DNA of 64,000 bases from contig JAEXOO010000032.1 in NCBI GenBank assembly GCA_023439305.1, positions 186,001-250,000 on the forward strand, in the 5' to 3' direction. The notes under the pieces were generated by a model that saw only the letters and a program-made list of their open reading frames with translations, ran no database searches and was not told the origin of the DNA. Position 1 is the stretch's first letter. The number at the start of each line of letters is the position of its first letter. Source of the DNA: Pseudomonadota bacterium. GTDB taxonomy: Bacteria; Pseudomonadota; Gammaproteobacteria; Burkholderiales; Burkholderiaceae_B. Made by a program: the position numbers and the translations under genes. Of the stretch, positions 1 through 8,300 are shown piece by piece.

Positions 1-203
1 ACGGCAGCAGCATGATGCAGCAGGTATCGGTGCTGCCCGGTCAGACCTGGTTGCTGGCCGGTCATGACCGCGTACTGGATCAGGACGAGCATAGCCGAGC
101 GGGCAGGGATCTGCCCTGGCTGCTCGGTGGCCGCCGTCAGGTGCGCAGCCAGACTGTGCGCACCTTGCTGCTGTTGACGGCTCACCTGGAAGAGGGCCGC
201 TGA
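1..203 (+). CDS. pilN: Type IVb pilus secretin, C-terminal end (partial)
   Basis: Only the last 66 residues are present; the frame is open to the left edge of the window (first full codon at base 3), so the start lies outside. The visible part has the secretin C-terminal pattern: a stretch reading LPGQTWLLAG, then a D-x-PWLLGG-R segment and a hydrophobic LLLLTA strand before the stop. Secretins form the outer-membrane ring through which the pilus leaves the cell. The gene is followed after 1 nt by a PilO-type gene, which is the PilN-PilO order of R64-type thin-pilus operons. The family call rests mainly on this context plus the short motif; the rest of the protein would confirm it. Confidence 0.7.
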   Translation, partial: GSSMMQQVSVLPGQTWLLAGHDRVLDQDEHSRAGRDLPWLLGGRRQVRSQTVRTLLLLTAHLEEGR

Positions 204-204
204 T

Positions 205-1590
205 ATGGCTGGCGGGCATTCGCGTGCGCAATATTGTTTCGGACTGCATTGGTTCGCGCTGGTGGACGGGCCTTCGGGCGCGGGGCTGCGGCGCTTGCTG
301 CAAAGCCATCGCCATGCTGGGTATTGCTTGGCGGGCGCGGGGTTGCTGGCGGTGGGCCTGTGGGATGTTCTCAGCCCCAAAGAGGGTGTTTTCATGCTGA
401 GTTCCCCCGAGTCGGGCAAGGCTGGACAAGACGCGGTTGCCTATTCAGCGGCGGCGTGCCTGGCCAGTCAGCATCCTGAAGGTTGCATTCTGGCCTTGTG
501 GGTCTTGTCCGATGGCCGCTACTGGCTGGTGGCGGCCCACGATGGGGCTGTCATCGGCGGTACGGATTGCGTGTTCGATGTTCTTGAGCACGCAAGAGCC
601 ATGCAGAGCAACATTCAGCAGCGCTATCCGTCCTTGTTTGTCCTGCCTCAGCCCGATGATCTGGCGTCTCATTTGGCGCAGGGGCGGCAGGACACGTGTC
701 GACTGCTGCCCGCCGCCGGTCGGGGCGGACGGACCGCTGTGTTGCTCCCGGCCCTGCTTCTACTGCTGGCGGGGTGCTGGATTGCCGTCGTCCGTGTTGC
801 CGAGTCTGATTCACCCCTCCCTCAGGCAGACCCGCAGTTGGTCTTGCTCGACGTTCAGCAGCAGCACGCCTTGTCCGGTGAGGATGGGCTGCGCGCCTTA
901 TTGAGTCTGCTTGAAGGCATACCTTACCGCGCGGCCCGTTGGCAGTTGCATCAGGTCGAATGCCATACGGGAACGGGCGAGTGGTCTTGTTCCGCCCACT
1001 ATGAACCAGCCGATGCCCAGGCCACGAATCAGGGGTTTCAGGCCCTGCTGGGGCCGCAGGCCGATGTGCACTTTCCCGCGCTGGATCAGGCTCGCCTGAT
1101 GCGTACGGCGGCATTTCCACAGCAAGGTCTGGATGTGTCCGTGCTGAATAGGCGGCAGCATAACGAACGCGAGCTGTTCAGCCGTCTGCAGGTGGTGCGG
1201 CCCGCGTTCGGCCATCTGGCCTTGGGCCCGTCTCTGCCGCCAGAGGGACTCGCGCCTTTGCTGGAGCGGTTGCCGCAAACGGATGGCAAAGCATGGTCGG
1301 GGTTGCGGCGCAGAGCCTGGAACAGTCAATCGCCCTTGCGCTCCGCCTATCTTCTGTTGCCCACGGCGCACACGCTGAAGCTGGAGAAAGCCTCGCTCCA
1401 GGTCGACCCGCAAGCGATCGCGTCGCTGGCGGGCAGTGTCCTTACCCTGAACCTGAAGGGATATCTCTATGAACAAGATGACTCGCTCAGTGTGCCCCCG
1501 ACACCTATGCCCGCTGCTGATCTGTCTGCCCCTGATGTTGTGGACGTCGACAAGCAGATCCGATCCGGCATTGCTGATCACGGTTCATGA
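205..1590 (+). CDS. pilO: PilO-type pilus assembly (pilin accessory) protein
   Basis: A 461-residue protein that fits the PilO family of R64-type type IVb pili, an inner-membrane platform component. The N-terminal half is cytoplasmic in appearance, with the pattern DGRYWLVAAHDGAV near residue 105. A single membrane segment lies at about residues 176-197 (TAVLLPALLLLLAGCW), and the C-terminal half would be periplasmic. The ATG is 1 nt after the secretin stop. The last 122 nt overlap the start of the next gene in another frame, an unusually long overlap. Assignment comes from family resemblance and from its position between secretin and PilP; I see no catalytic motif, which is normal for this family. 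Confidence 0.72.
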   Translation: MAGGHSRAQYCFGLHWFALVDGPSGAGLRRLLQSHRHAGYCLAGAGLLAVGLWDVLSPKEGVFMLSSPESGKAGQDAVAYSAAACLASQHPEGCILALWVLSDGRYWLVAAHDGAVIGGTDCVFDVLEHARAMQSNIQQRYPSLFVLPQPDDLASHLAQGRQDTCRLLPAAGRGGRTAVLLPALLLLLAGCWIAVVRVAESDSPLPQADPQLVLLDVQQQHALSGEDGLRALLSLLEGIPYRAARWQLHQVECHTGTGEWSCSAHYEPADAQATNQGFQALLGPQADVHFPALDQARLMRTAAFPQQGLDVSVLNRRQHNERELFSRLQVVRPAFGHLALGPSLPPEGLAPLLERLPQTDGKAWSGLRRRAWNSQSPLRSAYLLLPTAHTLKLEKASLQVDPQAIASLAGSVLTLNLKGYLYEQDDSLSVPPTPMPAADLSAPDVVDVDKQIRSGIADHGS

Positions 1591-1900
1591 CATGTTGCGC
1601 CAGGATGCGGAACGAGCACAGCAATCCTTGTCGTCGCGGTCTTGTTCATCGCAGGCCGCGCCAGGCATCGCGTCTTTGCAGTCTGCACCGGGCGCACTGG
1701 AGCTCAAAGCCATTTATGGCCGCCAATCCCATTTGTTGGCCGAGGTGCGGCATGCAGAACATTCCCTGGTCTTTCAGCAGGGTCAGCCGTGGCCGATTGG
1801 GCGCCATCGTGACCCGCGTTTTCGTCTGCACAGTATCAGCAATCGTTGCATTCAGCTTCAAGAAGGGGAGCGTCGACATGAGCTATGTCTTGAGCCTTAA
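1469..1900 (+). CDS. pilP: PilP-type pilus biogenesis protein
   Basis: A small secreted protein of 143 residues with a signal peptide: charged start, hydrophobic core LLICLPLMLW near residues 16-25, and a likely cleavage after the TSTSRS region. PilP proteins of type IVb systems are about this size and act in the periplasm, probably linking the inner-membrane platform to the secretin. The ATG at 1469 has an AAGGGA-like ribosome site just upstream, inside pilO. The gene overlaps pilO by 122 nt and pilQ by 23 nt. PilP sequences are poorly conserved, so the assignment depends on size, signal peptide and position between PilO and PilQ. Confidence 0.62.
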   Translation: MNKMTRSVCPRHLCPLLICLPLMLWTSTSRSDPALLITVHDMLRQDAERAQQSLSSRSCSSQAAPGIASLQSAPGALELKAIYGRQSHLLAEVRHAEHSLVFQQGQPWPIGRHRDPRFRLHSISNRCIQLQEGERRHELCLEP

Positions 1901-3623
1901 CCGTCTTTTGCGGGGAAACTGGGGGGCGCGATTTCAACGGACGCGGACGCGTCCCCTGACAGCAGGCGTATGTACAAAGGAACGGTCGTTACCCTCCCCG
2001 CATAGCGGTCGTCTTGACCCGGTCACACTGAGCACGGGTGAGCTCTGCCGGGTTTGCGCCCGTCATCGCAGCCTGGCTGCCGAACTCGATGTGGAGCATC
2101 TGGCCAGTCGCTTGACGCCGCTGCTTTTACAAAATGGACAGGCTGCCGTGCTGGCAGTGGGGGAAATGGCGGTTTCAGATCAGGCGGCGGCTTTGCTGGG
2201 CCTGATGCAGGAGCGCGGTTATGTCCTGGCTGATCCGTCCCTGTACCACGTGGACGAAGCGACGCTGGTAGCGGTTCAGTCCGAACGCCAGGACGATTCC
2301 GACGCTCTTTCCGCGGGTAGGGATCGCAACGAGCTGGAACAGTTGTTTCTGCGTTTGCTGCGCTGGGCGCTTGAGCAGGGGGCCAGCGACATTCATGTGC
2401 GCTTGCGGTTGGATCAGGCGTTTTCCGACGTTCATTTTTCAGTGGCGGGCCGTCATGTCCGTCCCGACTTGTTCCAGGCGCTGGATACCCGACTGCTGAT
2501 GGATATGCTGGCGCTGGTATGGATGGATGCTCAAGGCGGCAATGGGGCCGTCTTCGACCCGCAAGCCGAACAGCAGGCCAGTGTGCACAAACAGGTGGGC
2601 GAACGTAGAGTTTCCTTGCGCTGGGCATCCATGTCAGCGTTGCACGGGCCTGCTGTGTGTCTGCGTCTGTTGGCGACGCCGAAAGACAGCGCCTTGCCCG
2701 AGCTGGAGGAACTCGGCTATTTGCCGGCCCAGCTGCAGCAGTTCCGGCGGCTCATGAGCAGTGAAGGAGGGGCCATTCTATTTGCCGGGTCAGTTGGGTC
2801 CGGCAAATCCACGTCGCTGGCGGCGTTGGTGCGCAGCGTGCCTGCCACGCGCAAAATTATTACGCTTGAAGACCCAGTCGAATACTTGATCCCCAATGCA
2901 ATTCAGAGCTCCTTGAGCCGTAGACTGGATCAGGATGCTCACACGGTCTTTGCCAGCAAGTTGCGAGCCCTCAAACGATCCGCCATGCAGGATGTCTTGC
3001 TGGGGGAAATCCGGGATCGAGAAACGGGCGAAGCCTTCATGGATCTGGCTTCTTCCGGGGTCAGCGTGTACAGCACGGTGCATGCCGCGAGCGTCGAGCA
3101 GATTCCCGAGCGGCTGGCGTCTGGGTTCATCGGCGTGCCCAGGGAATTCCTGGCCACCCCGGGCATGCTCAAGCTGTTGGTGTTTCAGGCCTTGCTGCCG
3201 GTCTTGTGTGCGGCCTGCTCCGCAGACAGTCCTCCGGATCAGAGCGCGGCCCGCAGCCTGGCTTGCTTGGAGGCCTTGGCGCCGGGTTCTTTTTCGGGCC
3301 TGCGGTGGCGAGTCGCGGCGGGCTGTGCACATTGCCAGCGATCTCGCCTGCCCGAGCAGTTCGGCTATCAGGGGCGTACGATTGTGGCCGAACTGTTAGA
3401 GCCGGATCTGCTGCCCCAGTCGCACGAGCGCATGCGCCAAGGGCTGGTTTTGCGGGCGGCGACAGCGGATTTGCCCGGTATCTTGTCATCGGCCTTGCAG
3501 TTGGCCGGGCAGGGGAGGTTGGACTTGCGCGACATCGAGGCCCGTTTCGGGGCGTTCGATACCTGGCGAATGCGACGCCGAGCGATGCTCGATGGTACGG
3601 CCTCCATACCGGGGTGCGCATGA
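1878..3623 (+). CDS. pilQ: Type IV pilus assembly ATPase PilQ (GspE/PilB superfamily)
   Basis: Cytoplasmic hexameric ATPase that powers pilus assembly. Walker A is GSVGSGKS at residues 304-311; the Walker B region with LLGEIRD is at about 374-380, followed by the TVHAAS histidine box of secretion ATPases. Late in the protein are two cysteine pairs (CAAC and CAHC) that look like the zinc site of this superfamily. The frame is open upstream to 1587, but the ATG at 1878 has a good GGGGAG ribosome site and overlaps pilP by only 23 nt, giving 581 residues; R64 PilQ is somewhat shorter. The stop overlaps the ATG of pilR (ATGA). Confidence 0.88.
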   Translation: MSYVLSLNRLLRGNWGARFQRTRTRPLTAGVCTKERSLPSPHSGRLDPVTLSTGELCRVCARHRSLAAELDVEHLASRLTPLLLQNGQAAVLAVGEMAVSDQAAALLGLMQERGYVLADPSLYHVDEATLVAVQSERQDDSDALSAGRDRNELEQLFLRLLRWALEQGASDIHVRLRLDQAFSDVHFSVAGRHVRPDLFQALDTRLLMDMLALVWMDAQGGNGAVFDPQAEQQASVHKQVGERRVSLRWASMSALHGPAVCLRLLATPKDSALPELEELGYLPAQLQQFRRLMSSEGGAILFAGSVGSGKSTSLAALVRSVPATRKIITLEDPVEYLIPNAIQSSLSRRLDQDAHTVFASKLRALKRSAMQDVLLGEIRDRETGEAFMDLASSGVSVYSTVHAASVEQIPERLASGFIGVPREFLATPGMLKLLVFQALLPVLCAACSADSPPDQSAARSLACLEALAPGSFSGLRWRVAAGCAHCQRSRLPEQFGYQGRTIVAELLEPDLLPQSHERMRQGLVLRAATADLPGILSSALQLAGQGRLDLRDIEARFGAFDTWRMRRRAMLDGTASIPGCA

Positions 3624-4759
3624 GTTCGGGTTTGGCCGGGCCGGGCATAGGCGCAGCCTGGAGCCGGTGTCGTCTGCGCTGGGATCAGTGGCGTTTTTTG
3701 AGCCGCCGTCACGCCTATTTTCAATATCTGCACGCATTGCTGCAGGCCGAGCAGGGCAGGCGAACCCTGTTCGCGGTATTTGCGCAGGATAGCGAGCGTT
3801 ACGGAGAGCGTCATTTTCGAGGTCGCTTGAGCCGTCATTGGCAAATGCTCTATCGCCGCAGCGGCGGCGATGTGCTGACCGTGTGGAAAGGCTGCCTGCG
3901 GCCCGAAGAGCTTCTTGTATTGCGGACTGCCCAGACAAGAGGCCGGATACACGAGGGGCTGGAGGCCTTGAATACCTATTTGGCACTGGCCGGCTGGGCT
4001 CGGGGGCAATTGTTGCATCTGCTCTGGCCTGCCGTGGCAGCCATGCTGATCGTGGCCGTTCTGCTGGCTTGTATTCCCTGGTTGACTGTTCCCGCCTTGC
4101 AGCACGCCTTTCTGGACATGCCCTCGGACTACCTGGGGACGCGCACGCTCAGCCTCTATCGTTGGGCCCAGCGCCTGCAAACCTGGATTCCCGTCTTGCC
4201 CGGACTGCTGGGGCCGGGCGCGTGGGGGCTGCGGCACGCACTCAAAGGGCGCAGTCACGGGCTGCGCCGGCTGCTCGACCGTATTGGGCCGGGGCTGTGG
4301 CTGCGACGCTTGGCTGCTTTGCGGTTTCTTTCCTTACTGTCCGTGTTGGTGCAGCCCCATGCCGCAGGCAGCCTGCCCTTGCGGGCCGCTCTTCAGTTAT
4401 TGGCTCACGGCTCTGACAACTGGATGCGCTGGCATCTGGCGCTGATGTTGCAACGCGTGGGTGCCGGTTACCGGGACGAAATTATCTTCGACACAGGTCT
4501 GCTGGATCGGCAACTGCTCTGGTTTCTATCCGACATGATTCGGGCCCATGGTCTGGAGCACGCTTTGTTGTTGTGCGCCCAGCAGGCAGCTCAGGATTTG
4601 CGCTCCAGTTTGCCACGCCAGGCGACGGCCGTGCGCTGGGTCTGCTTGCTGGCGGCGGTCTTGTCGGGTTTGGGTTTGTTGGGGTGGCATTACGCCGTGC
4701 TGGACGAACTTAGGCGCTCCCTAATGCTGTATTTCAGTTCTTCTCCCTCGTTCTCTTGA
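3620..4759 (+). CDS. pilR: Type IV pilus inner-membrane platform protein PilR (GspF/PilC family)
   Basis: A 379-residue GspF-type polytopic protein that sits under the pilus base and couples the PilQ ATPase to pilin insertion. Membrane segments are visible near residues 130-152 (LLWPAVAAMLIVAVLLACIP) and at the C terminus (VCLLAAVLSGLGLLGW), with two cytoplasmic helical halves, the usual duplicated T2SSF layout. The ATG at 3620 overlaps the pilQ stop by 4 nt, so the two are translationally coupled. An in-frame extension upstream to 3206 lies inside pilQ and was rejected as start. It ends 14 nt before pilS. Confidence 0.82.
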   Translation: MSSGLAGPGIGAAWSRCRLRWDQWRFLSRRHAYFQYLHALLQAEQGRRTLFAVFAQDSERYGERHFRGRLSRHWQMLYRRSGGDVLTVWKGCLRPEELLVLRTAQTRGRIHEGLEALNTYLALAGWARGQLLHLLWPAVAAMLIVAVLLACIPWLTVPALQHAFLDMPSDYLGTRTLSLYRWAQRLQTWIPVLPGLLGPGAWGLRHALKGRSHGLRRLLDRIGPGLWLRRLAALRFLSLLSVLVQPHAAGSLPLRAALQLLAHGSDNWMRWHLALMLQRVGAGYRDEIIFDTGLLDRQLLWFLSDMIRAHGLEHALLLCAQQAAQDLRSSLPRQATAVRWVCLLAAVLSGLGLLGWHYAVLDELRRSLMLYFSSSPSFS

Positions 4760-4773
4760 TCCCCGGAGGTTTC

Positions 4774-5340
4774 ATGGCTGTACTGCATCATTCAAGGTCC
4801 GCTCCTTATCAACGCGGATTCTCCTTGCTGGAAGTGTCCGTCGTTACGGCCATTATTTTGTTGGTCGCCATTCTGGCCGTACCCGCCGTCGGCTCTTATC
4901 TGGTTGAAAGCCGGGTGCCCAAAGTCGGGGAAGAGCTTAGCCGTTTCATTGTGCAGACACAGGTTCATGCGCCGTACGAGAGCGGGGCGCCGTACGCGGG
5001 GGTCACGACTGCGACTTTGGCCAGACACATTCAGCCAGGCTCCGCATTGACGGTATCGGCCAATCGGCAACAGGTGATGCATGGGCTGGGCAGCGGCGGG
5101 CAGGTCAGTCTGGAAGTCAGGGAGTCGGGCGCGGCGTTGGCCTTGACGTTGGACAAGGTCAGTCATGCGGCGTGTCCGGCATTGCTGTCCATGCTGCAGC
5201 GTCTGGCGGCCGGGATGAGCATTCAAGGCGAAGGGGCGCTCAAAGAGGTCAAGTCGGCCACCTTGGCCTATAACGCGTTGGCGGCGCAGTCCAGTTGCGC
5301 GCAAGGCGACCGGAACACCTTTGTGCTGTTGGTGCGCTGA
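4774..5340 (+). CDS. pilS: Type IVb major pilin PilS
   Basis: Prepilin of 188 residues. The leader is 15 residues long and ends QRG, followed by FSLLEV: cleavage after Gly15 with Phe16 as first mature residue and the conserved Glu at mature position 5. The hydrophobic assembly helix follows (VTAIILLVAILAVPAVGSYL). Two cysteines near positions 135 and 180 may form the D-region disulfide. The chosen ATG has a strong GGAGG site 4 nt upstream; an in-frame ATG-less extension to 4756 overlaps pilR. A prepilin peptidase is required for maturation but is not encoded in this window. The next gene starts immediately after the stop. Confidence 0.8.
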   Translation: MAVLHHSRSAPYQRGFSLLEVSVVTAIILLVAILAVPAVGSYLVESRVPKVGEELSRFIVQTQVHAPYESGAPYAGVTTATLARHIQPGSALTVSANRQQVMHGLGSGGQVSLEVRESGAALALTLDKVSHAACPALLSMLQRLAAGMSIQGEGALKEVKSATLAYNALAAQSSCAQGDRNTFVLLVR

Positions 5341-6351
5341 ATGATGCGGCAGCGCGGCCAGGCTTTGCTGGAAATGCTGCTTGTGCTGGCGTTCAGTTTG
5401 CTGGCGGCAGTCTGGGCGGTGCAGCAATGGCAGCAGCATCTTCAAGAGCAGCAAGTGCAAAGCTGGGCGGGTTGGCTGCTGGAAGTCAGGCTGGGCGTAC
5501 AGCGGTATGTGCAGGCGCATAGCGCCCAGCTGCAATTGGGAGACGGCAGACTGCAGGGCTTCCAGGATCCCTGGAAGCCCGCCCTTGCCGAATTGGCGGC
5601 TCAGGGCTGGTTGCCTCGCGGCATGGCGTCCGTGCCGGGGAGCTGGCCGCACGTGCAGATCCAGGTTCTGCGTGAACCCGGTTGCCGGACAGCGTGCCGC
5701 ATGGATACCGTATTGTCTCTGGAGGCCGGGCAGGAGTGGGTGCGGCGGCCCGAGGTGTTGGGGCAATGGCTGCTGGCGACGCAGGGGCACGGGCTGGTGG
5801 TGCATCCCGACCATCCTCAGCGCCTGCGCGGCTTTGCGGGGGATTGGGCCAATCCGCCCCAGCAGGGCAGCCCGCTCTGGCCGGTAGGAACAATGGCGGT
5901 GCTGGCGGCGGGCGCTTCTGGAAAAGAACAGAGCGCTATTGATATGTCGCCTTACGTGCGGCTGCGCGACGAGCGCGACCCCGACCTTCAGGCCGGCCTG
6001 AGCGTGCGAGGTGTCGTGCGGGCGCAGGGCGGTCTGCAGACCAAGGGAGCGTTGGTGCTGGAAGGCAGCGCACAAAGCTATTCTGCCTGCGCCCAGGAGT
6101 CGGCCATCGTGATGCGGGCGGAATCGCCGGGCTTGTTGCGCTGCCTGAACAAGGTATGGCGCCCCCTGGCCGTTCCCGACGGCGGCGCCTACATGACGCA
6201 TTCTTTGTCGTCTTGTTCGCGTGGACACACGCATGTGCAGGTCAACCCCGTGACAGGCGCATGCAGTTGTCCGCTTGGTTACTTTCCTTTGCGCATTGCC
6301 GAATACCTTGCTGGGGCGGGTACCGCCCGTTCCTACCTGTGCATCGCCTAG
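5341..6351 (+). CDS. pilV: PilV-type minor pilin / tip adhesin
   Basis: A 336-residue minor pilin. The short leader ends RQRG, and QALLEM follows, giving a prepilin site after Gly6 with Glu11 at mature position 5, then a hydrophobic helix (LLVLAFSLLAAVWAV). Later residues carry several cysteines, including a CSC pattern near the end, expected of a disulfide-rich tip domain. In R64, PilV is the minor pilin whose C terminus is switched by the shufflon. Here the C terminus is one intact frame, and no recombinase or inverted segments are seen downstream. It is the last gene of the operon in this window; a terminator follows within 50 nt. The binding target cannot be told from sequence. Confidence 0.72.
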   Translation: MMRQRGQALLEMLLVLAFSLLAAVWAVQQWQQHLQEQQVQSWAGWLLEVRLGVQRYVQAHSAQLQLGDGRLQGFQDPWKPALAELAAQGWLPRGMASVPGSWPHVQIQVLREPGCRTACRMDTVLSLEAGQEWVRRPEVLGQWLLATQGHGLVVHPDHPQRLRGFAGDWANPPQQGSPLWPVGTMAVLAAGASGKEQSAIDMSPYVRLRDERDPDLQAGLSVRGVVRAQGGLQTKGALVLEGSAQSYSACAQESAIVMRAESPGLLRCLNKVWRPLAVPDGGAYMTHSLSSCSRGHTHVQVNPVTGACSCPLGYFPLRIAEYLAGAGTARSYLCIA

Positions 6352-6362
6352 GTCCAGGCATG

Positions 6363-6394
6363 AAAAAACCCGGCATGAAACATCATGCCGGGTT
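6363..6394. terminator. Bidirectional terminator between pilV and puuD
   Basis: A perfect 12-bp stem (AACCCGGCATGA pairs with TCATGCCGGGTT) closes on a 4-nt loop at 6379-6382. A run of six A on the left becomes a U tract for the minus-strand puuD transcript. The pilus operon converges on it from the other side. Confidence 0.85.
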
Positions 6395-6444
6395 CTGGTC
6401 TGAAGGTGCAGCATAACGGCTGCTGCACTAAATCAGGGAACGGC

Positions 6445-7680
6445 TTAGTCGGCCTTGCCGCTCCAGGCGGCGATCTCGGCGCGCTCTTCTTCGGTCATCT
6501 GGGTCATGTTGCCCAGTGGCATGTAGTGGGAGCCCACCACATTCTTGACCTGTGCAGCGTGCAGCAGCGTGTGTTCCTTGGTGTCCAGCAGCATGCCGGC
6601 AGGAGCAGACGGGAAACCGAACTGCGCGCTGGGCTTAGCGGCGTGACACTGGATACAGCGGCCATCCATGATTTCCTGGACGCGCGCCAGGCTGACCTTG
6701 GTCGCCGAGTCGTCCGCCGAGACGGCGGCATTCTGGGCAGGCGCCTTGACGCTGGCGGGAGCGGCAACCCAGCCCACGATCACCAACAGGATGGCGCCGG
6801 CGACAGGATAGGCCAGATTGTTGGTGCCGCCGTGCAGCAGCACGAAGTACTGGCGGATCAGGGCGCCGGCGATGATGAACAGCACCATGATGATCCACGC
6901 ATTGGGGTGGTTATACGTGAACGAATAGTGGTTGCTCAGCATCAGCAGCAGAACGGGCAGCGTGAAGTAGGTGTTGTGCACCGAACGCTGTTTGCCGCGC
7001 TTGCCATCCAGTGGATTGGGCGCCAGGCCTGCTTTCAGGGCTTTGACCATGCGGCGCTGGCCAGGAATGATCCAGAAGAACACGTTGGCCGACATGCTGG
7101 TGGCCATGACGGCGCCGGTCAGCAGGAAGGCGGCGCGACCCGAGAAAATGTGCGCGCTCAGGTAGGCCACGGCAATCATCATGATGGCGACGGCCACGCT
7201 CAGGAGGCCGTCGCGCTCCATGTTGGGGCTGATCAGGCGGCACAGGCCGTTATAGACGACCCAGCCCAGCACCAGGAAGGCGATGGCGACCACGTTGGCC
7301 TGGGTGCCCGTCATCTGGGCGGCCCATTCCCAAGGGCTGCTGGGGTTGACCAGGTAGAACTCGGGCTTGGTCAGGTACAGCAGGGCGAACAGGCCAAAGC
7401 CCGACAGCCAGGTGGTGTAGGACTTCCAGAACGACCAGTGCAGGTCGTCGGGCAGCTCGGCCGGGTTGGTCAGGTATTTCTGGTTGTGGTAGAAACCGCC
7501 GCCGTGAACGGCCCACATTTCACCAAATACACCGCGCTTCTTGCTTTCTTCGCCTTTCGGGGGTTTGAGGCCGTTGTCCAGCATGACGAAATAGATGGAT
7601 TCGCCGATCCAGGCCACGGCGGCAATGACGTGCAGCCAGCGCAGCAGCAGATTGCCGTATTCGAGTAAGTATGCGTGCAT
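6445..7680 (-). CDS. puuD: Membrane urate oxidase (urate hydroxylase) PuuD with C-terminal cytochrome c
   Basis: Integral membrane protein of 411 residues that oxidises urate to 5-hydroxyisourate, passing electrons into the respiratory chain instead of making peroxide like the soluble urate oxidase. The N-terminal part has about eight hydrophobic segments and conserved charged patches (GESIYFVMLDNG, HGGGFYHNQKY) of the Urate_ox_N family. The C-terminal part carries a haem c site, CIQCH at residues 342-346, with a likely Met ligand in HYMPLGNM. It lies 62 nt downstream of uraH on the same strand, so the two probably form one operon. A strong terminator follows. The N-terminal CAT-complement start at 7680 has a GAGACTT site upstream. 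Confidence 0.9.
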   Translation of the reverse strand: MHAYLLEYGNLLLRWLHVIAAVAWIGESIYFVMLDNGLKPPKGEESKKRGVFGEMWAVHGGGFYHNQKYLTNPAELPDDLHWSFWKSYTTWLSGFGLFALLYLTKPEFYLVNPSSPWEWAAQMTGTQANVVAIAFLVLGWVVYNGLCRLISPNMERDGLLSVAVAIMMIAVAYLSAHIFSGRAAFLLTGAVMATSMSANVFFWIIPGQRRMVKALKAGLAPNPLDGKRGKQRSVHNTYFTLPVLLLMLSNHYSFTYNHPNAWIIMVLFIIAGALIRQYFVLLHGGTNNLAYPVAGAILLVIVGWVAAPASVKAPAQNAAVSADDSATKVSLARVQEIMDGRCIQCHAAKPSAQFGFPSAPAGMLLDTKEHTLLHAAQVKNVVGSHYMPLGNMTQMTEEERAEIAAWSGKAD

Positions 7681-7742
7681 AGAAGTCTCGTATCGGTTTA
7701 TTGATTAGTTATGAGATCGAAAGAAGCTGTTCAGATAACCGA

Positions 7743-8096
7743 TCAACTGCCGCGGTACGTAGACCAGGACCAGGGGGTCACGACCAGGGGAACGTGGTAG
7801 TTGGCGTTGGCGTCGGCGATGCCAAAGCGAATGCCGACCTGGTCGACAAAGCGAGGCTCGGGCAGCGTGTTGCCGTTGGCGGCGAAGTAGTCGCCTGCGT
7901 GGAATACCAGTTCAAAAACGCCGGTGGCCATGGATTCGCCCTGCAGCAGGGGTTCGTCACAGCGACCGTCGCTGTTAGTGGCCGTGGTCTTGATCAAAGT
8001 GCGCTGGTCGCCTTGGATGGAATAGAGGTCGACGCGCACGCCTTGTGCTGGACGACCTTGCGTCGTGTCAAGCACATGGGTAGAGAGCTTGCCCAT
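7743..8096 (-). CDS. uraH: 5-hydroxyisourate hydrolase (transthyretin-like)
   Basis: A 117-residue enzyme that hydrolyses 5-hydroxyisourate, the PuuD product, to OHCU. It starts GKLSTHVLDTTQGRPA, the conserved N-terminal histidine/arginine block of the family, and ends with the diagnostic YRGS tetrapeptide. Length is typical. The reading frame is open further upstream, but the ATG at 8096 has a GGAGA ribosome site and gives the standard family N terminus. It is the first gene of a uraH-puuD pair and is transcribed away from the GntR gene, sharing a roughly 200-nt control region with it. Confidence 0.95.
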   Translation of the reverse strand: MGKLSTHVLDTTQGRPAQGVRVDLYSIQGDQRTLIKTTATNSDGRCDEPLLQGESMATGVFELVFHAGDYFAANGNTLPEPRFVDQVGIRFGIADANANYHVPLVVTPWSWSTYRGS

Positions 8097-8230
8097 AAGT
8101 GTCTCCGGTTTATGGTGATCAAAAAAGGTCCAGCGAGCCCAGTTTTGAGAACCGGCCGGGGGCCAACGGTGCAAGGATCAGTGCGCTGGGTTGAGGCCCC
8201 AAAAATGCCACTCCGGTTGAGGTCCGGATT

Positions 8231-8279
8231 GTTGACAATTTGTGTTGACGATTTTGTAGGGATGCCGAATAATTGTCAA
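8231..8279. promoter_or_regulatory. Inverted and direct TTGACAAT repeats in the uraH/gntR control region
   Basis: TTGACAATT at the left end faces AATTGTCAA about 30 bp downstream, a perfect 9-bp inverted repeat. A third near copy, TTGACGAT, sits between them. The site lies just upstream of the GntR gene and within the divergent region of uraH, so it is a plausible operator for that regulator. The left copy could also serve as a -35 element. Function is inferred from position and symmetry. Confidence 0.5.
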
Positions 8280-8300
8280 GAGTTAATAACGAGAATTTTT

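Noticed and set aside
5341..6351. Shufflon at the pilV 3' end
   Set aside because: One intact frame, no inverted recombination repeats or recombinase gene downstream.
6385..7668. 427-codon open frame antisense to puuD
   Set aside because: Gln/Gly/His-rich shadow that runs through the puuD terminator; puuD motifs are clear.
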